Shown piece after piece: positions 19,245 through 30,053 of a DNA stretch of 64,000 nt. The notes beneath the pieces are model-generated. The model saw only the letters and a list, made by a program, of their open reading frames with translations. It did not search any database and was not told the DNA's origin. The first letter of the stretch is position 1; every line of letters begins with the position of its first letter. This DNA is from Yersinia canariae. Lineage in GTDB: Bacteria > Pseudomonadota > Gammaproteobacteria > Enterobacterales > Enterobacteriaceae. The stretch is from NCBI RefSeq assembly GCF_009831415.1, contig NZ_CP043727.1, positions 3,534,001 to 3,598,000 on the forward strand, in the 5' to 3' direction. The position numbers and the translations under genes were made by a program.

Positions 19245-20037
19245 TTTTTAACGCCCCTTCGCGCACTTTTTTCAGGAACGGGCCAAAGCCGTTTTCACCA
19301 AGCCAAAAATCAAAGCTATTTTGTACCCCATTGGATGTCAGTGTTGCCCCGGACAAACCATCTATTGCGTGAGGATCATTAGCAGGTGCCCGCCCTTTAA
19401 CAATACGAATAGCCGGTTGCCCTTGGTCATCAAATAACCGCTTCCCAATCCACTGGTTACGCCAGATAGGGTTCTCAATTTCACCCCCCAATCCCGGGGT
19501 TTCGCCTTGATCATAATAGGTGATGCCGCGTACTGTTTTGCCGTCAGTATCAATGGCAACAAAGGCATACATCATTGACCACAAACCTGAGCCGTATACC
19601 GGTAACACGATTTTGTCGATCTGCCCGCTTTCACCGCGTACCAGATAAATTTCAACCACGTTAGCCCGGCGGCGAATGCCCGCAATATCCTGTGCCGGTG
19701 TCAGCGCGATGCTCATTTGGTTATCACGTAATGCTTGCGCGCGATCAAATGTCGCGGGATCTTGCTGAATAAATTCACCGCTTTGCAAATCCAGTAGTCG
19801 CGGCTCAATCCGCTGTGCAAACTCACGCTGCACATCTTCTGCTGGCATTCGCGGTTGCAGTAAGCCAGCCACCGCCAGAATATTACGCTGCTTATCCAGC
19901 AAACGTTGCTCTTGCTGCTTAGCTTTCAAACCAACAGCCGCGCCGGCGACGATGACAGAACACACCAGACAAAGCACAATAACCACCAGCAGTGTTTTGC
20001 CGATACTGTCATTATTTCTTGGTTTATCATTCGCCAC
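19237..20037 (-). CDS. nqrC: Na+-NQR subunit C
   Basis: 266 residues from the GTG at 20037, chosen because GGAGG lies 7 bases ahead and the product then starts [18 protein letters not shown] as expected; the longer reading from 20094 lies inside nqrB. One amino-terminal membrane helix (about 12-35) and a periplasmic domain carrying covalent FMN on the threonine of [13 protein letters not shown] near residue 227. The start overlaps the nqrB end by 11 bases. Confidence 0.96.
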   Translation of the reverse strand: MANDKPRNNDSIGKTLLVVIVLCLVCSVIVAGAAVGLKAKQQEQRLLDKQRNILAVAGLLQPRMPAEDVQREFAQRIEPRLLDLQSGEFIQQDPATFDRAQALRDNQMSIALTPAQDIAGIRRRANVVEIYLVRGESGQIDKIVLPVYGSGLWSMMYAFVAIDTDGKTVRGITYYDQGETPGLGGEIENPIWRNQWIGKRLFDDQGQPAIRIVKGRAPANDPHAIDGLSGATLTSNGVQNSFDFWLGENGFGPFLKKVREGALKNG

Positions 20038-21268
20038 GGGCTTTCCTCCGCTTAATATTGGCCTGAATAACCACATAGTCGAACAGTGGTGCAAACAGGT
20101 TAGCGAACAGAATTGCCAGCATCATCCCCTCCGGATAAGCCGGGTTAGCCACGCGGATCAACACGCACATTGCGCCAATCAAGCCGCCATACCACCATTT
20201 TCCTTTATTAGTAAAGGAAGCAGACACCGGATCGGTCGCCATAAAAATCATGCCGAAAGCAAAACCACCGAGCACCAAATGCCAATACCATGGCATAGCA
20301 AATAAGGGATTAGTTGCGGAACCGACCCAATTAAACAGATAAGCGGTCGCCATCATGCCAATCATAACTCCGGCAACAATTCGCCAAGAGGCCACACGCC
20401 CGAACAGGATAATGGCTCCCCCAATCAGGATCATCAGTGTGGATACTTCACCAATAGAACCGGGGATATTGCCAAGGAAAGCATCCATCCAAGTGATGGA
20501 TTGGCCTGAGACCGTATTGATCAAACTCTGGCTACCATTAACACTCCACTGTGATAATGGGGTGGCACCGGAAAAACCATCAGCCGCAGTCCAGACCAAA
20601 TCACCCGATATTTGCGCCGGATAAGCGAAGAATAAGAAAGCGCGCCCAGCCAGAGCGGGGTTAAGGAAGTTACGCCCAGTTCCGCCAAAGATCTCTTTAC
20701 CGATCACGACCCCAAAAGAAATCCCCAGTGCCGCCTGCCATAATGGCAATGTGGGCGGTACAATCAGGGAAAACAGAATTGAGGTAACAAAGAAACCTTC
20801 GTTAATTTCATGTTTGCGGATAATGGAAAATACCACTTCCCAAAAACCACCAACGACAAATACCACGGCATAAATCGGCAGGAAATAAACTGCACCTAGC
20901 ACCATTTTGCTAACCCAACCGGCATCAGGCGCTAGTGATGCGCCCAACAGTTGTGCCAGCCGGTAGTGCCAGTCACTGGCAATAATCTGTTGTAGCTCTA
21001 CGCCACTGTAAAGTTGGTTCAGCGCTAGAATAGCCTGACCACCGACGTTATACATCCCCCAGAACATTGCCGGGAATACCGCCAGCCATACCAAAATCAT
21101 CATTCGTTTCAGATCGATAGCATCACGAACGTGAGAGGCACCCGGGGTCACTTTGCCCTGAGTATAAAAAATGGTGGCCGCAGCTTCATACAGCGGATAA
21201 TACTTCTCAAGCTTCCCACCGGTTTCAAAGTGGTGCTCTATTTTCTCAAGAAAACTTTTCAGGCCCAT
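20027..21268 (-). CDS. nqrB: Na+-NQR subunit B
   Basis: 413 residues, the large membrane subunit with about ten helices that carries covalent FMN and riboflavin and forms part of the Na+ path. The FMN-attachment threonine is in [12 protein letters not shown] near residue 235. Other recognisable segments: [20 protein letters not shown] and the late [20 protein letters not shown]. It starts 3 bases after the nqrA stop. Confidence 0.98.
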   Translation of the reverse strand: MGLKSFLEKIEHHFETGGKLEKYYPLYEAAATIFYTQGKVTPGASHVRDAIDLKRMMILVWLAVFPAMFWGMYNVGGQAILALNQLYSGVELQQIIASDWHYRLAQLLGASLAPDAGWVSKMVLGAVYFLPIYAVVFVVGGFWEVVFSIIRKHEINEGFFVTSILFSLIVPPTLPLWQAALGISFGVVIGKEIFGGTGRNFLNPALAGRAFLFFAYPAQISGDLVWTAADGFSGATPLSQWSVNGSQSLINTVSGQSITWMDAFLGNIPGSIGEVSTLMILIGGAIILFGRVASWRIVAGVMIGMMATAYLFNWVGSATNPLFAMPWYWHLVLGGFAFGMIFMATDPVSASFTNKGKWWYGGLIGAMCVLIRVANPAYPEGMMLAILFANLFAPLFDYVVIQANIKRRKARGE

Positions 21269-21271
21269 CAG

Positions 21272-22615
21272 TTATCCTTCCTGCTCAATCTTGGTCAATA
21301 TGTCGCGCAATACCGGCCCATACTCATATTTACCGGGGCAGACAAATGTACACAGAGCCAAATCTTCTTCATCCAATTCCAAACATCCCAGCGCTTGCGC
21401 ACTGTCGGTATCGCCAGAGAGCAGATCACGCAGCAAATGAGTCGCCAAAATATCCAACGGCATAACGCGCTCATAATTACCAATCGGCACCATTGCGCGC
21501 TCCCCACCATGCATATCAGTGGAGAAGGCAAATAATTTCCGTTTGAAGAAATGGCCTAATGTGGTGCGGGTAATTGAATATTTATCGCGCCCTGGCATCA
21601 CCCAACCGAATAGCTCTTTTTCTCGCCCTTCGCGGATGACGGACACTTGTTGATGGAAGCGCCCCAAATATCCATGGGTAGCAGAGAAGGCGGTGCCGCT
21701 GAGTACTGAGCCGGAAATAATACGGTTATCTCCCTCTAGCAGCCGGCCCGCAGTCAATTCAGATAAACTTGCCCCAAGACGGGTTCGCAGTAGAGTCGGT
21801 TGATTCACCTGCGGGCCAGCGACGGCGACGATGCGGTCAGTCCACAACTCACCGCGAGTAAAGAGTTTGCCGATGGCAATGACATCTTGATAACCCACAT
21901 GCCATACAGTTTTGTTCAGACTGACCGGCTCAAGGAAATGAATATGAGTCCCCACCAGGCCCGCTGGGTGGGGGCCGGAGAATTCATTGTAAGTCACCTG
22001 CGCATTCGGATGGCTGACAACAGCCTGCCCCGGCGCGTGGCAAACATGCACTTTACCCTCGGTCAGTCGGGCCAATACGGTTAATCCATGATTGAAAGCA
22101 TCAAACTCGGTCGCAATGATGACTTGCGGGTCTGCCGCCAGCGGTTGAGTATCCATGGCGCTAACAAAAATAGCCCGAGGGCGGCTACCGGGGGAGGGAG
22201 TTTTATTGAAAGGTCGGGTTCGCAGAGCCGTCCATAAGCCAGAGGCCAGCAAATGGCTCTGTACTTGTTCATCACTGAGTTGGTTGAGATCAGATGAATC
22301 ATAATGCTCAAACGGGATTTGTTCATCGCCGTCAATATCAATCACAACAGATTGCAAAACCCGGCGGTCACCCCGATTGATGGCACTCACTTTGCCACAC
22401 GCAGGGGCGGTGAATATCACGCCTGGATTTTTTTTATCTTCAAACAGCGCCTGACCTTTCTTAACCCAATCACCTTCTTGAACCAACATCGAGGGGCGCA
22501 TCCCGATATATTCTTCACCGAGCAAAGCCACATGGTGAATAGCTGGCCCTTCTTCTATTACTTGTGCAGGTGCCCCAGCGATGGGGAGATCTAGTCCTTT
22601 CTTTATTTTAATCAT
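21272..22615 (-). CDS. nqrA: Na+-NQR subunit A
   Basis: 447 residues, the first gene of the nqrABCDEF-apbE-nqrM operon. NqrA is the peripheral subunit on the cytoplasmic side, implicated in ubiquinone reduction. It begins [16 protein letters not shown], with [20 protein letters not shown] and [15 protein letters not shown] near the amino end (a biotinyl/lipoyl-like fold), and carries [21 protein letters not shown] in the middle. Together the operon encodes a sodium-pumping replacement or supplement for complex I. Confidence 0.98.
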   Translation of the reverse strand: MIKIKKGLDLPIAGAPAQVIEEGPAIHHVALLGEEYIGMRPSMLVQEGDWVKKGQALFEDKKNPGVIFTAPACGKVSAINRGDRRVLQSVVIDIDGDEQIPFEHYDSSDLNQLSDEQVQSHLLASGLWTALRTRPFNKTPSPGSRPRAIFVSAMDTQPLAADPQVIIATEFDAFNHGLTVLARLTEGKVHVCHAPGQAVVSHPNAQVTYNEFSGPHPAGLVGTHIHFLEPVSLNKTVWHVGYQDVIAIGKLFTRGELWTDRIVAVAGPQVNQPTLLRTRLGASLSELTAGRLLEGDNRIISGSVLSGTAFSATHGYLGRFHQQVSVIREGREKELFGWVMPGRDKYSITRTTLGHFFKRKLFAFSTDMHGGERAMVPIGNYERVMPLDILATHLLRDLLSGDTDSAQALGCLELDEEDLALCTFVCPGKYEYGPVLRDILTKIEQEG

Positions 22616-23241
22616 AGAGTTGAACTACTTTATTAGTTATATCAAATGCTGTACTTAACCCAGAATGTACAGGCATACAAAGAGAAGGCACTTTCATGGT
22701 TCAGTTAAACGGTGGCTTAATACTGGATCAACGAGACAAACATGAATACTGACCGAAAGAGCCTTAGAAATTAATGCTGCTCCTCATATTGGATGTTATC
22801 GGCGCTAAAATAGCGGGAATAGTCATTAATTGAGCAGATCAGCAGCAGCGGGCAATTCTAGCATTTCCAACCTGCACTGTCTGACAAATGCAGTGACTTG
22901 AGTCAAGCAAATACAAATAATTTACTGCTAAATTCTGTATATATTCGGTAAAATCGTATCGTCAATTCGTCTTTATCGACTTTGTATTTATTTTATACAA
23001 AACATATATTGCTAAAAAATTTCTGACTGATAATCTGCGCCTATATATTTCCCTAAAATAATTGGAATTGCGGCGGAGTAGCAAATGAATGACAAATTGG
23101 TTAGAAGCCAATTTGAACATTATTTGTGCTAATACGCAGGGTAGGCCGAGTAGTGGAGACCGCTAACAAAGCTGCAACCTCAGGTAAGAAAGGGAAAATC
23201 AGAAAAGTCAGTGGCATCTATAAATATAAGCAGGAATAAGA
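22616..23241. other. Divergent promoter region nqrA/dpaA with an ERIC-like repeat
   Basis: 626 bases between divergent genes, containing the promoter of the nqr operon, a repeat at 23047-23197 listed separately, and the dpaA leader. The stretch 22880-23050 is AT-rich. No gene is supported. Confidence 0.6.
23047..23197. repeat. Degenerate ERIC-like repeat
   Basis: Begins CCCTAAAATAATTGGAATTG and ends GCTGCAACCTCAGGTAAGAA, related to the ends of the other ERIC copies. Its middle (GACAAATTGGTTAGAAGCC, then AATTTGAACATTATTTGTGC) resembles the extra part of the element at 5046-5252 more than a standard ERIC centre. It lies just ahead of dpaA and may form part of its 5' leader. Confidence 0.5.
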
Positions 23242-24015
23242 ATGAGTAAAGTCGCGCCAGTGTTTGCGATGATTATGTTTGCGATGACAATTTGCTTGCC
23301 TGCGGTATCTTTCAGCAGCTCAGCCAGTGAGCCAGTGGCGGTATCCAAAGAGCTAAAACAGCAATTACTTGGGTCATCGGTCTATATTCAAATCTTCAAA
23401 GAAGAACGTACTCTGGAATTATATGCCAGATTACAAGGTGAGTATCGTTTGGTACAAAGCTATCGTATCTGTGAATTCTCAGGCGGACTTGGCCCGAAAC
23501 GCCGCGAAGGGGATTTTAAAAGCCCGGAAGGTTTTTACAGTATTGATATGCGCCACTTAAAGCCCGACAGTAAGTTTTACCGGGCAATCAATATTGGCTT
23601 CCCAAATGATTATGATCTGTCGCAAGGTTATTCAGGGAAATATCTGATGATCCATGGCGCTTGCAAATCAATCGGCTGTTATGCCATGACTGATGCTTAT
23701 ATGGACGAGATATTTAACTACGTACAAACGGCATTTATCTTTGGTCAGGAAAAAGTAGATATCAGTATCTACCCTTTCCGCATGACTGAAAAAAATATGC
23801 AACGCCACCGTAACTCTTCAGATTATAACTTCTGGCGTCAGTTGCAGCCTGGGTACGAATATTTTGCCAAAAACCGGATGCCGCCTTCAGTTTCTGTGAT
23901 CAACGGGCAGTATGTCCTTAGCCGCCCGCCAACCTCCAGTGCACCAGTATCGCAGTACGCCATGACAAAATCAGAAGCACTCACCAAATCAAATACGCTC
24001 ACCAAAACAGAATAA
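23242..24015 (+). CDS. dpaA: Peptidoglycan meso-DAP amidase DpaA (LdtF/YafK), L,D-transpeptidase-like
   Basis: 257 residues with a signal peptide (hydrophobic residues 5-25, SFSSSASE at the likely cleavage site). The YkuD-type catalytic motif is [16 protein letters not shown], with the histidine near 137 and the cysteine near 144. The family member in E. coli releases Braun lipoprotein from peptidoglycan rather than making crosslinks. An amino block [14 protein letters not shown] near 95 is typical. The carboxy tail is low-complexity, rich in S/T/K with [16 protein letters not shown]. Its last 27 bases overlap the convergent yafJ, the same neighbour as in E. coli. Confidence 0.9.
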   Translation: MSKVAPVFAMIMFAMTICLPAVSFSSSASEPVAVSKELKQQLLGSSVYIQIFKEERTLELYARLQGEYRLVQSYRICEFSGGLGPKRREGDFKSPEGFYSIDMRHLKPDSKFYRAINIGFPNDYDLSQGYSGKYLMIHGACKSIGCYAMTDAYMDEIFNYVQTAFIFGQEKVDISIYPFRMTEKNMQRHRNSSDYNFWRQLQPGYEYFAKNRMPPSVSVINGQYVLSRPPTSSAPVSQYAMTKSEALTKSNTLTKTE

Positions 24016-24753
24016 TGCAAACTCACCTGGTGCAATTTTGTGCCAGGTTTCATTACCTGTCAGGGGCTGAGTTGCAATCACGGTGACCACATCTTTAGGT
24101 GTGGTCTGCCGCTGAAAATCGATTTCAACATCTTGATCCAACAATGTCGCTTTACCGAAAGGCGCGCGGCGAGTTATCCAATATAAGTTGGTCGAACAGA
24201 ACGCCATCACAAAACGCCCATCCGAAAGCAACATATTAAACACCCCTTTGGCGCGTAATTGCTCACACAAGGTGCCGATATAGCGAAATACTGCTGGCCA
24301 GTTACTTGGGGTGCGGGGGTAACGTTTTGCCAGTTGATTCAGTAGCCAGCAGAAAGCATATTCGCTGTCTGTTTGGCCAATAGGCCGGAAAGTCCCGGTA
24401 TCCAATTGACGATAACCTTTAAGCTGGCCATTGTGGGCATAAGTCCAATTTCGCCCCCACATTTCGCGGGTAAAAGGATGGGTATTTTCTAATGCAACTT
24501 CACCCCGGTTTGCCTGGCGAATATGGGAAACCACCGCACAGGATTTAATTGGATAGTCTTGTACCAATCGGGCAATTGGCGAATTAAAGCTGGGTTGGGG
24601 ATCTTTAAACGTGCGGCAGCCATTACCTTCATAGAAGGTAATCCCCCAGCCATCTTTATGCGGGCCAGTTCCCCCGCCCCGCTGCACCAGGCCGGTAAAG
24701 CTAAAGCAAATATCCGTAGGAACATTTGAGCTCATTCCAAGCAATTCGCACAT
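23989..24753 (-). CDS. yafJ: Class II glutamine amidotransferase YafJ
   Basis: 254 residues, one shorter than E. coli YafJ. After removal of the initiator Met, Cys2 ([10 protein letters not shown]) would be the amino-terminal nucleophile of an Ntn hydrolase. Motifs [19 protein letters not shown] near 80 and [12 protein letters not shown] near 108 form the glutaminase site. The enzyme acts on an unidentified glutamine amide or gamma-glutamyl compound. Its 3' end overlaps the convergent dpaA gene by 27 bases. Confidence 0.93.
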   Translation of the reverse strand: MCELLGMSSNVPTDICFSFTGLVQRGGGTGPHKDGWGITFYEGNGCRTFKDPQPSFNSPIARLVQDYPIKSCAVVSHIRQANRGEVALENTHPFTREMWGRNWTYAHNGQLKGYRQLDTGTFRPIGQTDSEYAFCWLLNQLAKRYPRTPSNWPAVFRYIGTLCEQLRAKGVFNMLLSDGRFVMAFCSTNLYWITRRAPFGKATLLDQDVEIDFQRQTTPKDVVTVIATQPLTGNETWHKIAPGEFALFCFGERI

Positions 24754-24779
24754 ATATCCCGCTCCCTATACCCATCATT

Positions 24780-24820
24780 CAAGGTGATCAACAAGCTAAG
24801 CAATACTGTTGATCACCTTG
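24780..24820. repeat. 14-base perfect inverted repeat between gmhA and yafJ
   Basis: Arms CAAGGTGATCAACA and TGTTGATCACCTTG are perfect complements with a 13-base loop. Neither side has a proper T run, so it is not a clear rho-independent terminator. It lies just past the gmhA stop and before yafJ on the same strand, so it may stabilise or process the gmhA mRNA end or serve as a weak terminator. Confidence 0.75.
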
Positions 24821-24825
24821 TTACA

Positions 24826-25407
24826 TCAGGCCTTTACCATCTCTTTTTCAATTAACTGAATCAAGATGTGAATTACTTTAATATGAATTTCCTGAATGCG
24901 ATCTGCATAACCGAAATGAGGAACTCGAATTTCAATATCCGCAGATCCGGCCATCTTACCGCCATCCTTACCGGTGAGGGTGATGACTTTCATGCCTTTA
25001 GCACGCGCCGCTTCAATTGCTTTAATGATATTACCTGAATTACCTGAAGTGGAAATACCCAGCAACACATCCCCTTCACGGCCGACAGCTTCAACATAGC
25101 GAGAGAAAACATAGTCATAACCAAAATCATTACTCACACAAGAAAGATGGCTGACATCTGAAATAGCAATGGCCGGATAACCTGGGCGGTTTTCACGATA
25201 ACGGCCAGTCAGTTCTTCTGCAAAATGCATCGCATCACAATGGGAACCACCATTGCCGCATGACAAGACTTTACCGCCAGCCTTGAAAGAATCAGCCAGT
25301 AATACGGCCGCACGCTGTATGACATTGATGTTGTTATCATCTTTCAAAAAGTTCGCCAGAGTATCAGCGGCTTCATTCAGTTCACTGCGGATTAAATCGT
25401 GGTACAT
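24826..25407 (-). CDS. gmhA: Phosphoheptose isomerase
   Basis: 193 residues (also called lpcA). Converts sedoheptulose 7-phosphate to D-glycero-D-manno-heptose 7-phosphate, the first step of ADP-heptose synthesis for the LPS inner core. SIS-domain motifs: [21 protein letters not shown] near 50, [20 protein letters not shown] near 115 and the late histidine-bearing [15 protein letters not shown]. It is divergent from fadE, as in E. coli. Confidence 0.97.
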   Translation of the reverse strand: MYHDLIRSELNEAADTLANFLKDDNNINVIQRAAVLLADSFKAGGKVLSCGNGGSHCDAMHFAEELTGRYRENRPGYPAIAISDVSHLSCVSNDFGYDYVFSRYVEAVGREGDVLLGISTSGNSGNIIKAIEAARAKGMKVITLTGKDGGKMAGSADIEIRVPHFGYADRIQEIHIKVIHILIQLIEKEMVKA

Positions 25408-25605
25408 GGGAGCCTCTTTATCGTTCTATACCGAAATATTCGTCCTGTGCCAGTGTACCGGATCGCATAAACTGCGAGAAGCACTGTGATGAATTTGCCG
25501 GAAGAGTTTTCGCGGTTAGTGCGGCCAATTTGTGAAGTGAGTTGTAAATAACATGTAATGGTATTGATAAAAATAATGAGATGAACTACAACAAATGTAT
25601 CACTC

Positions 25606-25622
25606 AACAGGTCAGACCTCCT
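25606..25622. promoter_or_regulatory. Candidate FadR operator of fadE
   Basis: AACAGGTCAGACCTCCT contains the palindrome AGGTCAGACCT, close to the FadR core TGGTCNGACCA. It ends about 20 bases before the fadE start, which suits repression of beta-oxidation without long-chain acyl-CoA. The call rests on matching a remembered consensus. Confidence 0.65.
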
Positions 25623-25641
25623 ACATCTCAGGAGCTTCATT

Positions 25642-28089
25642 ATGATGGTTCTTAGCATTATTGCCTTGCTGGTTCTTATTGGTGTGCTGTTCTATCACCG
25701 CGTGAACCTGTACCTCAGTAGCTTGATTCTTGTGGTTTACACCGCCGCGATGGGTGCTGCGCAGTTATGGTCATACTGGGCATTATTGCCGCTGGTGATT
25801 GTTCTGCTGCCACTGACACTAACACCACTGCGCCAATCCTTATTTTCAGCCCCTGCATTGCGCATGTTCCGTAAAGTCATGCCTGCGATGTCTCGTACTG
25901 AAAAAGAAGCCATTGATGCGGGGACAACTTGGTGGGAAGGTGATTTGTTCCAGGGCCGGCCGGACTGGAAGAAATTGCACAACTATCCAAAACCGCAATT
26001 AACCGCCGAAGAACAAGCTTTTATTGATGGGCCGGTTGAAGAGGCCTGTCGTATGGCCAATGACTTCCAAATTACCCATGAATTGGCTGACTTGCCGCCA
26101 GAGCTTTGGGCATATCTGAAAGAAAATCGCTTCTTCGCGATGATCATCAAGAAAGAATATGGCGGCCTTGAGTTCTCTGCTTATGCTCAAGCGCGCGTAT
26201 TGCAAAAACTTTCTGGCGTGTCTGGCATCCTGGCGATTACCGTCGGCGTACCAAACTCCCTCGGCCCCGGCGAATTACTGCAACACTATGGGACTGAAGA
26301 GCAAAAGAATCATTACTTACCCGGTTTAGCCCGTGGCGATGAGATTCCTTGTTTTGCCCTGACCAGCCCGGAAGCCGGTTCAGATGCTGGTGCCATCCCG
26401 GATATCGGCACGGTTTGTATGGGTGAATGGCAAGGCAAACAAGTCTTGGGCATGCGCCTGACCTGGGACAAACGCTATATTACCCTCGCGCCGATCGCCA
26501 CTGTACTGGGGTTAGCATTCAAATTGTCTGACCCTGAGCATTTGCTGGGCGAGACGGTTGATTTGGGCATTACCTGTGCGCTTATCCCGACGAACACCCT
26601 AGGGGTGGAAATTGGCCATCGCCACTTCCCGCTGAACGTGCCGTTCCAAAATGGCCCGACCCGTGGTCAAGATATTTTTGTGCCCATTGATTACATTATT
26701 GGCGGGCCAAAAATGGCCGGTCAAGGCTGGCGGATGCTGGTTGAATGTTTGTCTGTTGGCCGCGGCATTACTCTGCCGTCCAACGCTACTGGCAGCTTGA
26801 AAAGTGTGGCAATGGGGATTGGCGCTTATGCTTATATTCGCCGTCAGTTCAAAATCTCAATCGGTAAAATGGAAGGGATTGAAGAGCCACTGGCACGCAT
26901 TGCCGGCAATGCCTATGTGATGGACGCCGCCGCCACCTTGATTACCAGCGGTATTATGCTGGGCGAGAAACCGGCTGTGTTATCCGCCATTGTGAAATAT
27001 CACTGTACGCATCGTGGTCAACGCGCAGTCATGGATGCGATGGATATCGCGGGCGGTAAAGGTATTTGCCTCGGCCCAGCCAACTTCATCGCCCGTAGTT
27101 ATCAAGGTGCTCCAATTGGTATCACCGTAGAAGGTGCGAATATCCTGACCCGCAGTATGATTATCTTCGGCCAGGGCGCTATCCGTTGCCATCCGTTTGT
27201 ACTTGATGAAATGGCCGCCGCGCAATCTAATGATGTTGCCGCCTTTGATAAAGCGCTGTTTGGTCATTTGGGTCATGTGGGAAGCAGCAAAATCCGCAGT
27301 TTCTGGCTAGGGCTGACCAATGGCCGCACCAGTGCTACGCCGACCAAAGACAGTACTCGCCGTTATTACCAGCATCTCAACCGCCTGAGCGCCAACCTGG
27401 CCTTGCTGTCTGATGTCTCCATGGGGGTATTGGGCGGGAGTCTGAAGCGTCGCGAGCGAATTTCTGCCCGTTTGGGGGATATTCTTAGCCAAATGTATCT
27501 GGCCTCAGCCACATTGAAACGCTATGAAGATGAAGGCCGCCAGAAAGAAGATTTGCCGCTGGTGCATTGGGGGGTTCAAGATGCACTGCATCAGGCGGAG
27601 CAAGCATTGGATGATTTACTGCGCAACTTCCCCAATGGCTTTATTGCCGGGTTAATGCGCTTCGTCGTCTTCCCATTTGGGCGTATGCATCAAGCGCCAT
27701 CCGACCGTCTGGATCACCAGTTGGCGCAATTACTGCAAGTTCCATCAGCAACCCGCAGCCGCATTGGTCGTGGTCAGTACCTGACGCCGAGCGAGTTTAA
27801 TCCGGTTGGTTTGCTGGAAGCAGCATTGCAGGATGTGATTGCAGCAGAACCTATTCATAAGCGCCTCAGTAAAGAAGCAGGTAAGAGCCTGCCATTTACC
27901 CGCTTGGATAAGTTGGCCAAACGCGCACTGGCTGAAGGGAAGATCAATGCTGAAGAAGCGGCGATATTGACCAAAGCAGAGCATAGCCGTCTGCGCTCCA
28001 TTAATGTTGATGAATTCGAGGCTGATGCGCTGGCAACCAAGCCCGTGTTAAAGCAGCCCGCGAAACAGCGGCATACTGAAGCCGCATAA
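25642..28089 (+). CDS. fadE: Acyl-CoA dehydrogenase FadE
   Basis: 815 residues, the length of the E. coli enzyme (814). It catalyses the first, FAD-dependent step of fatty acid beta-oxidation. The amino end has two hydrophobic segments (about 3-22 and 24-60), suggesting membrane attachment, followed by the linker [19 protein letters not shown]. The dehydrogenase core includes [16 protein letters not shown] near 240 and [20 protein letters not shown] near 495. Two ATG codons start the ORF; the first is used here. A FadR-like operator precedes it and a terminator follows. Confidence 0.97.
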   Translation: MMVLSIIALLVLIGVLFYHRVNLYLSSLILVVYTAAMGAAQLWSYWALLPLVIVLLPLTLTPLRQSLFSAPALRMFRKVMPAMSRTEKEAIDAGTTWWEGDLFQGRPDWKKLHNYPKPQLTAEEQAFIDGPVEEACRMANDFQITHELADLPPELWAYLKENRFFAMIIKKEYGGLEFSAYAQARVLQKLSGVSGILAITVGVPNSLGPGELLQHYGTEEQKNHYLPGLARGDEIPCFALTSPEAGSDAGAIPDIGTVCMGEWQGKQVLGMRLTWDKRYITLAPIATVLGLAFKLSDPEHLLGETVDLGITCALIPTNTLGVEIGHRHFPLNVPFQNGPTRGQDIFVPIDYIIGGPKMAGQGWRMLVECLSVGRGITLPSNATGSLKSVAMGIGAYAYIRRQFKISIGKMEGIEEPLARIAGNAYVMDAAATLITSGIMLGEKPAVLSAIVKYHCTHRGQRAVMDAMDIAGGKGICLGPANFIARSYQGAPIGITVEGANILTRSMIIFGQGAIRCHPFVLDEMAAAQSNDVAAFDKALFGHLGHVGSSKIRSFWLGLTNGRTSATPTKDSTRRYYQHLNRLSANLALLSDVSMGVLGGSLKRRERISARLGDILSQMYLASATLKRYEDEGRQKEDLPLVHWGVQDALHQAEQALDDLLRNFPNGFIAGLMRFVVFPFGRMHQAPSDRLDHQLAQLLQVPSATRSRIGRGQYLTPSEFNPVGLLEAALQDVIAAEPIHKRLSKEAGKSLPFTRLDKLAKRALAEGKINAEEAAILTKAEHSRLRSINVDEFEADALATKPVLKQPAKQRHTEAA

Positions 28090-28113
28090 TGTGAGTGTCT
28101 AACTCTATAACTC

Positions 28114-28141
28114 AGCCTCCACTTACTGGAGGCTTTTTTTA
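28114..28141 (+). terminator. Rho-independent terminator of fadE
   Basis: Stem AGCCTCC / GGAGGCT with a 7-base loop followed by seven T residues and ATCC. The stop codon of the convergent glycosyltransferase gene (28123-28125) falls inside the loop, so the terminator and the end of that gene share sequence. Confidence 0.9.
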
Positions 28142-29973
28142 TCCGCTAATAAATCACGCACAATCAAACCGAACTGTTCAGGTTTGCCGGTAAATAACAC
28201 ATTGTCGGGTTGAGTCTGTAACAGCCGCTGGCGCAAATCATTCCGCCATTTTTTATCTGAAATCAGCCGCACCGTCACCGCGATATATTCAGCCAAAGTA
28301 TGTGCGATTAACGTTTCATCCAGCCCTAAGCGCCGGAATAACCCCTCATCGATATGCTCATGGACTTCGGCTCCGCTTAAGCACACACCGGGGAGCCCCT
28401 GACGGACAGTATCGACAATGCCATTAGTGTTACCAAAAGGAAATGGATTGATAAACAGGTCACACTGATTAATAACCTGCAAATAATCCAAATATCCCAA
28501 ATGCTCATAAACTTTTGCTTGAGGGATAATATTATTCACGGCTTTTTCCATCACCCGATGGGTTATTCCCCAACAGAACCCCATCAAAAAATGAAATACC
28601 ACTGGCGTTGATGTTCGCTGGGTTATTTCGGCACAAGCCGCGAGGAAGCGGGGATTAATTTTCATTGCAGAGGCACAAACAGCAATATGTACGGCTGGCC
28701 GCTCATCAAAACGCGATATAGGCTCCGGCTGACTGATATTGGCGGGCGGCACATACGGCAGGCAATCTTTGGGTAATATGACAACTTTTTCAGAGAAACA
28801 GGCTATATCGCCCAGATAATCCTCCTCCACCAAAACCGCATCAATATAATCAGAATGAGTTGTCGCCGGATGCCCCAACGCCATGATTTGTAAGGGTGCC
28901 AGCCGCAAATTTGTCAGTGCAATAGTGAGCGGAAACATACCGACACTCGGAAAATAGATGACATCAGGGCAGAGTTTGTGTGCCAGAGCAGCAATCGCCT
29001 CAACCGCCCCAATCCGGCTGACCTCGGTAAAATCATCAAAAACGGCGCGAGTTATGGTGTCCGTTGCTTCAATAATGGTGACCCCATGGGTAGCAAACTG
29101 TTCCCGTGCGGCCCGTAAGGTACTGGAATGAGTGCGATAAATAGAATGGCCGCTATTAAACCATTCAAGAATAACTAGCATTAATGGCTTACACCGTGAT
29201 GGTGGCGGGGAGCAGTTATCAGTTAACCCATTATGGATCAGCGTACTACGTAAGTGAAAATTAATACTGCGCTTTATAGCGTGTTTTTCTGCCCTATCAG
29301 CATAACTGCAATGCATATAAACATCGTGCAAGATACGTTCGGGTAAGCCCTCAAGGTTCGCAAGAGTTAATAGTTTTTCAGGCAACCATTCTAATAGCTG
29401 CTCGCGTTTCGCATGACCCGCTGCGCTAGGTAAAATACGCGGCGACAGTAACGCCAGAAATAGTGCCGCCGCCGCATGGGGATTAAATTTCCATAATATA
29501 TCTGGCTGTAACGGGATTCCCGATTCCGGTAAATACATCACGCAAAACTTAAGAAAATTACTCCGCCCAAACCTAAGAGGGTGAGCACAGCCCTCCCCCG
29601 CCTGATTAAGATTCGTAATGACATGATCAGCATGATTAAATGGCGAGGCCGCAAAAATCAATGCAATCCACCGATGGAAGTTAATAAACTGTAAGAATCC
29701 TTTTTCTGACAACACAAATCCGGGGTCCGAAAATAGGTTTCCAATAGCCGCAGCTAACCGATTACAATAATGTTCCTGTTGTTGTAATGGCTGTTTATTA
29801 AGAGAAAAAACATCCCACCGGCCATACTGAATATCTAACTGTTCCAGCATCGATATTAATATTCGCCCGGCGTCTTCATAACGTCGGGTACAAACTAAAA
29901 ACTCAAAATACGGCAATGAAAATGCGATTGAGTTCTCACCTATTGGTGCTATTTCAATTGTTTTTTCCACCAT
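28123..29973 (-). CDS. HMW1C-type cytoplasmic N-glycosyltransferase
   Basis: 616 residues, nearly the length of Haemophilus HMW1C (about 620) and ApNGT. This GT41-related family uses UDP-hexose to attach glucose or galactose directly to asparagine in NX(S/T) sequons of unfolded adhesin in the cytoplasm. The amino half is the all-alpha domain, and the GT-B part holds the donor site: AVCASAMKINPRF with a lysine near 438, NPFPFGNTNGIVDTVRQG with N517 and D521, and GAEVHEHIDEGLFRRLG near 534. These match the UDP-binding lysine, asparagine and aspartate of the family. It lies 80 bases after the adhesin gene, so the enzyme and its likely substrate are encoded together. Confidence 0.93.
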   Translation of the reverse strand: MVEKTIEIAPIGENSIAFSLPYFEFLVCTRRYEDAGRILISMLEQLDIQYGRWDVFSLNKQPLQQQEHYCNRLAAAIGNLFSDPGFVLSEKGFLQFINFHRWIALIFAASPFNHADHVITNLNQAGEGCAHPLRFGRSNFLKFCVMYLPESGIPLQPDILWKFNPHAAAALFLALLSPRILPSAAGHAKREQLLEWLPEKLLTLANLEGLPERILHDVYMHCSYADRAEKHAIKRSINFHLRSTLIHNGLTDNCSPPPSRCKPLMLVILEWFNSGHSIYRTHSSTLRAAREQFATHGVTIIEATDTITRAVFDDFTEVSRIGAVEAIAALAHKLCPDVIYFPSVGMFPLTIALTNLRLAPLQIMALGHPATTHSDYIDAVLVEEDYLGDIACFSEKVVILPKDCLPYVPPANISQPEPISRFDERPAVHIAVCASAMKINPRFLAACAEITQRTSTPVVFHFLMGFCWGITHRVMEKAVNNIIPQAKVYEHLGYLDYLQVINQCDLFINPFPFGNTNGIVDTVRQGLPGVCLSGAEVHEHIDEGLFRRLGLDETLIAHTLAEYIAVTVRLISDKKWRNDLRQRLLQTQPDNVLFTGKPEQFGLIVRDLLADKKSLQ

Positions 29974-30053
29974 ACTCAGCGCTCCTAGGCAATTTGATAT
30001 TTCAACCTCCTATTGAAAGCAATAAGTGGCTCACCAAACGTAATGATATTGGG

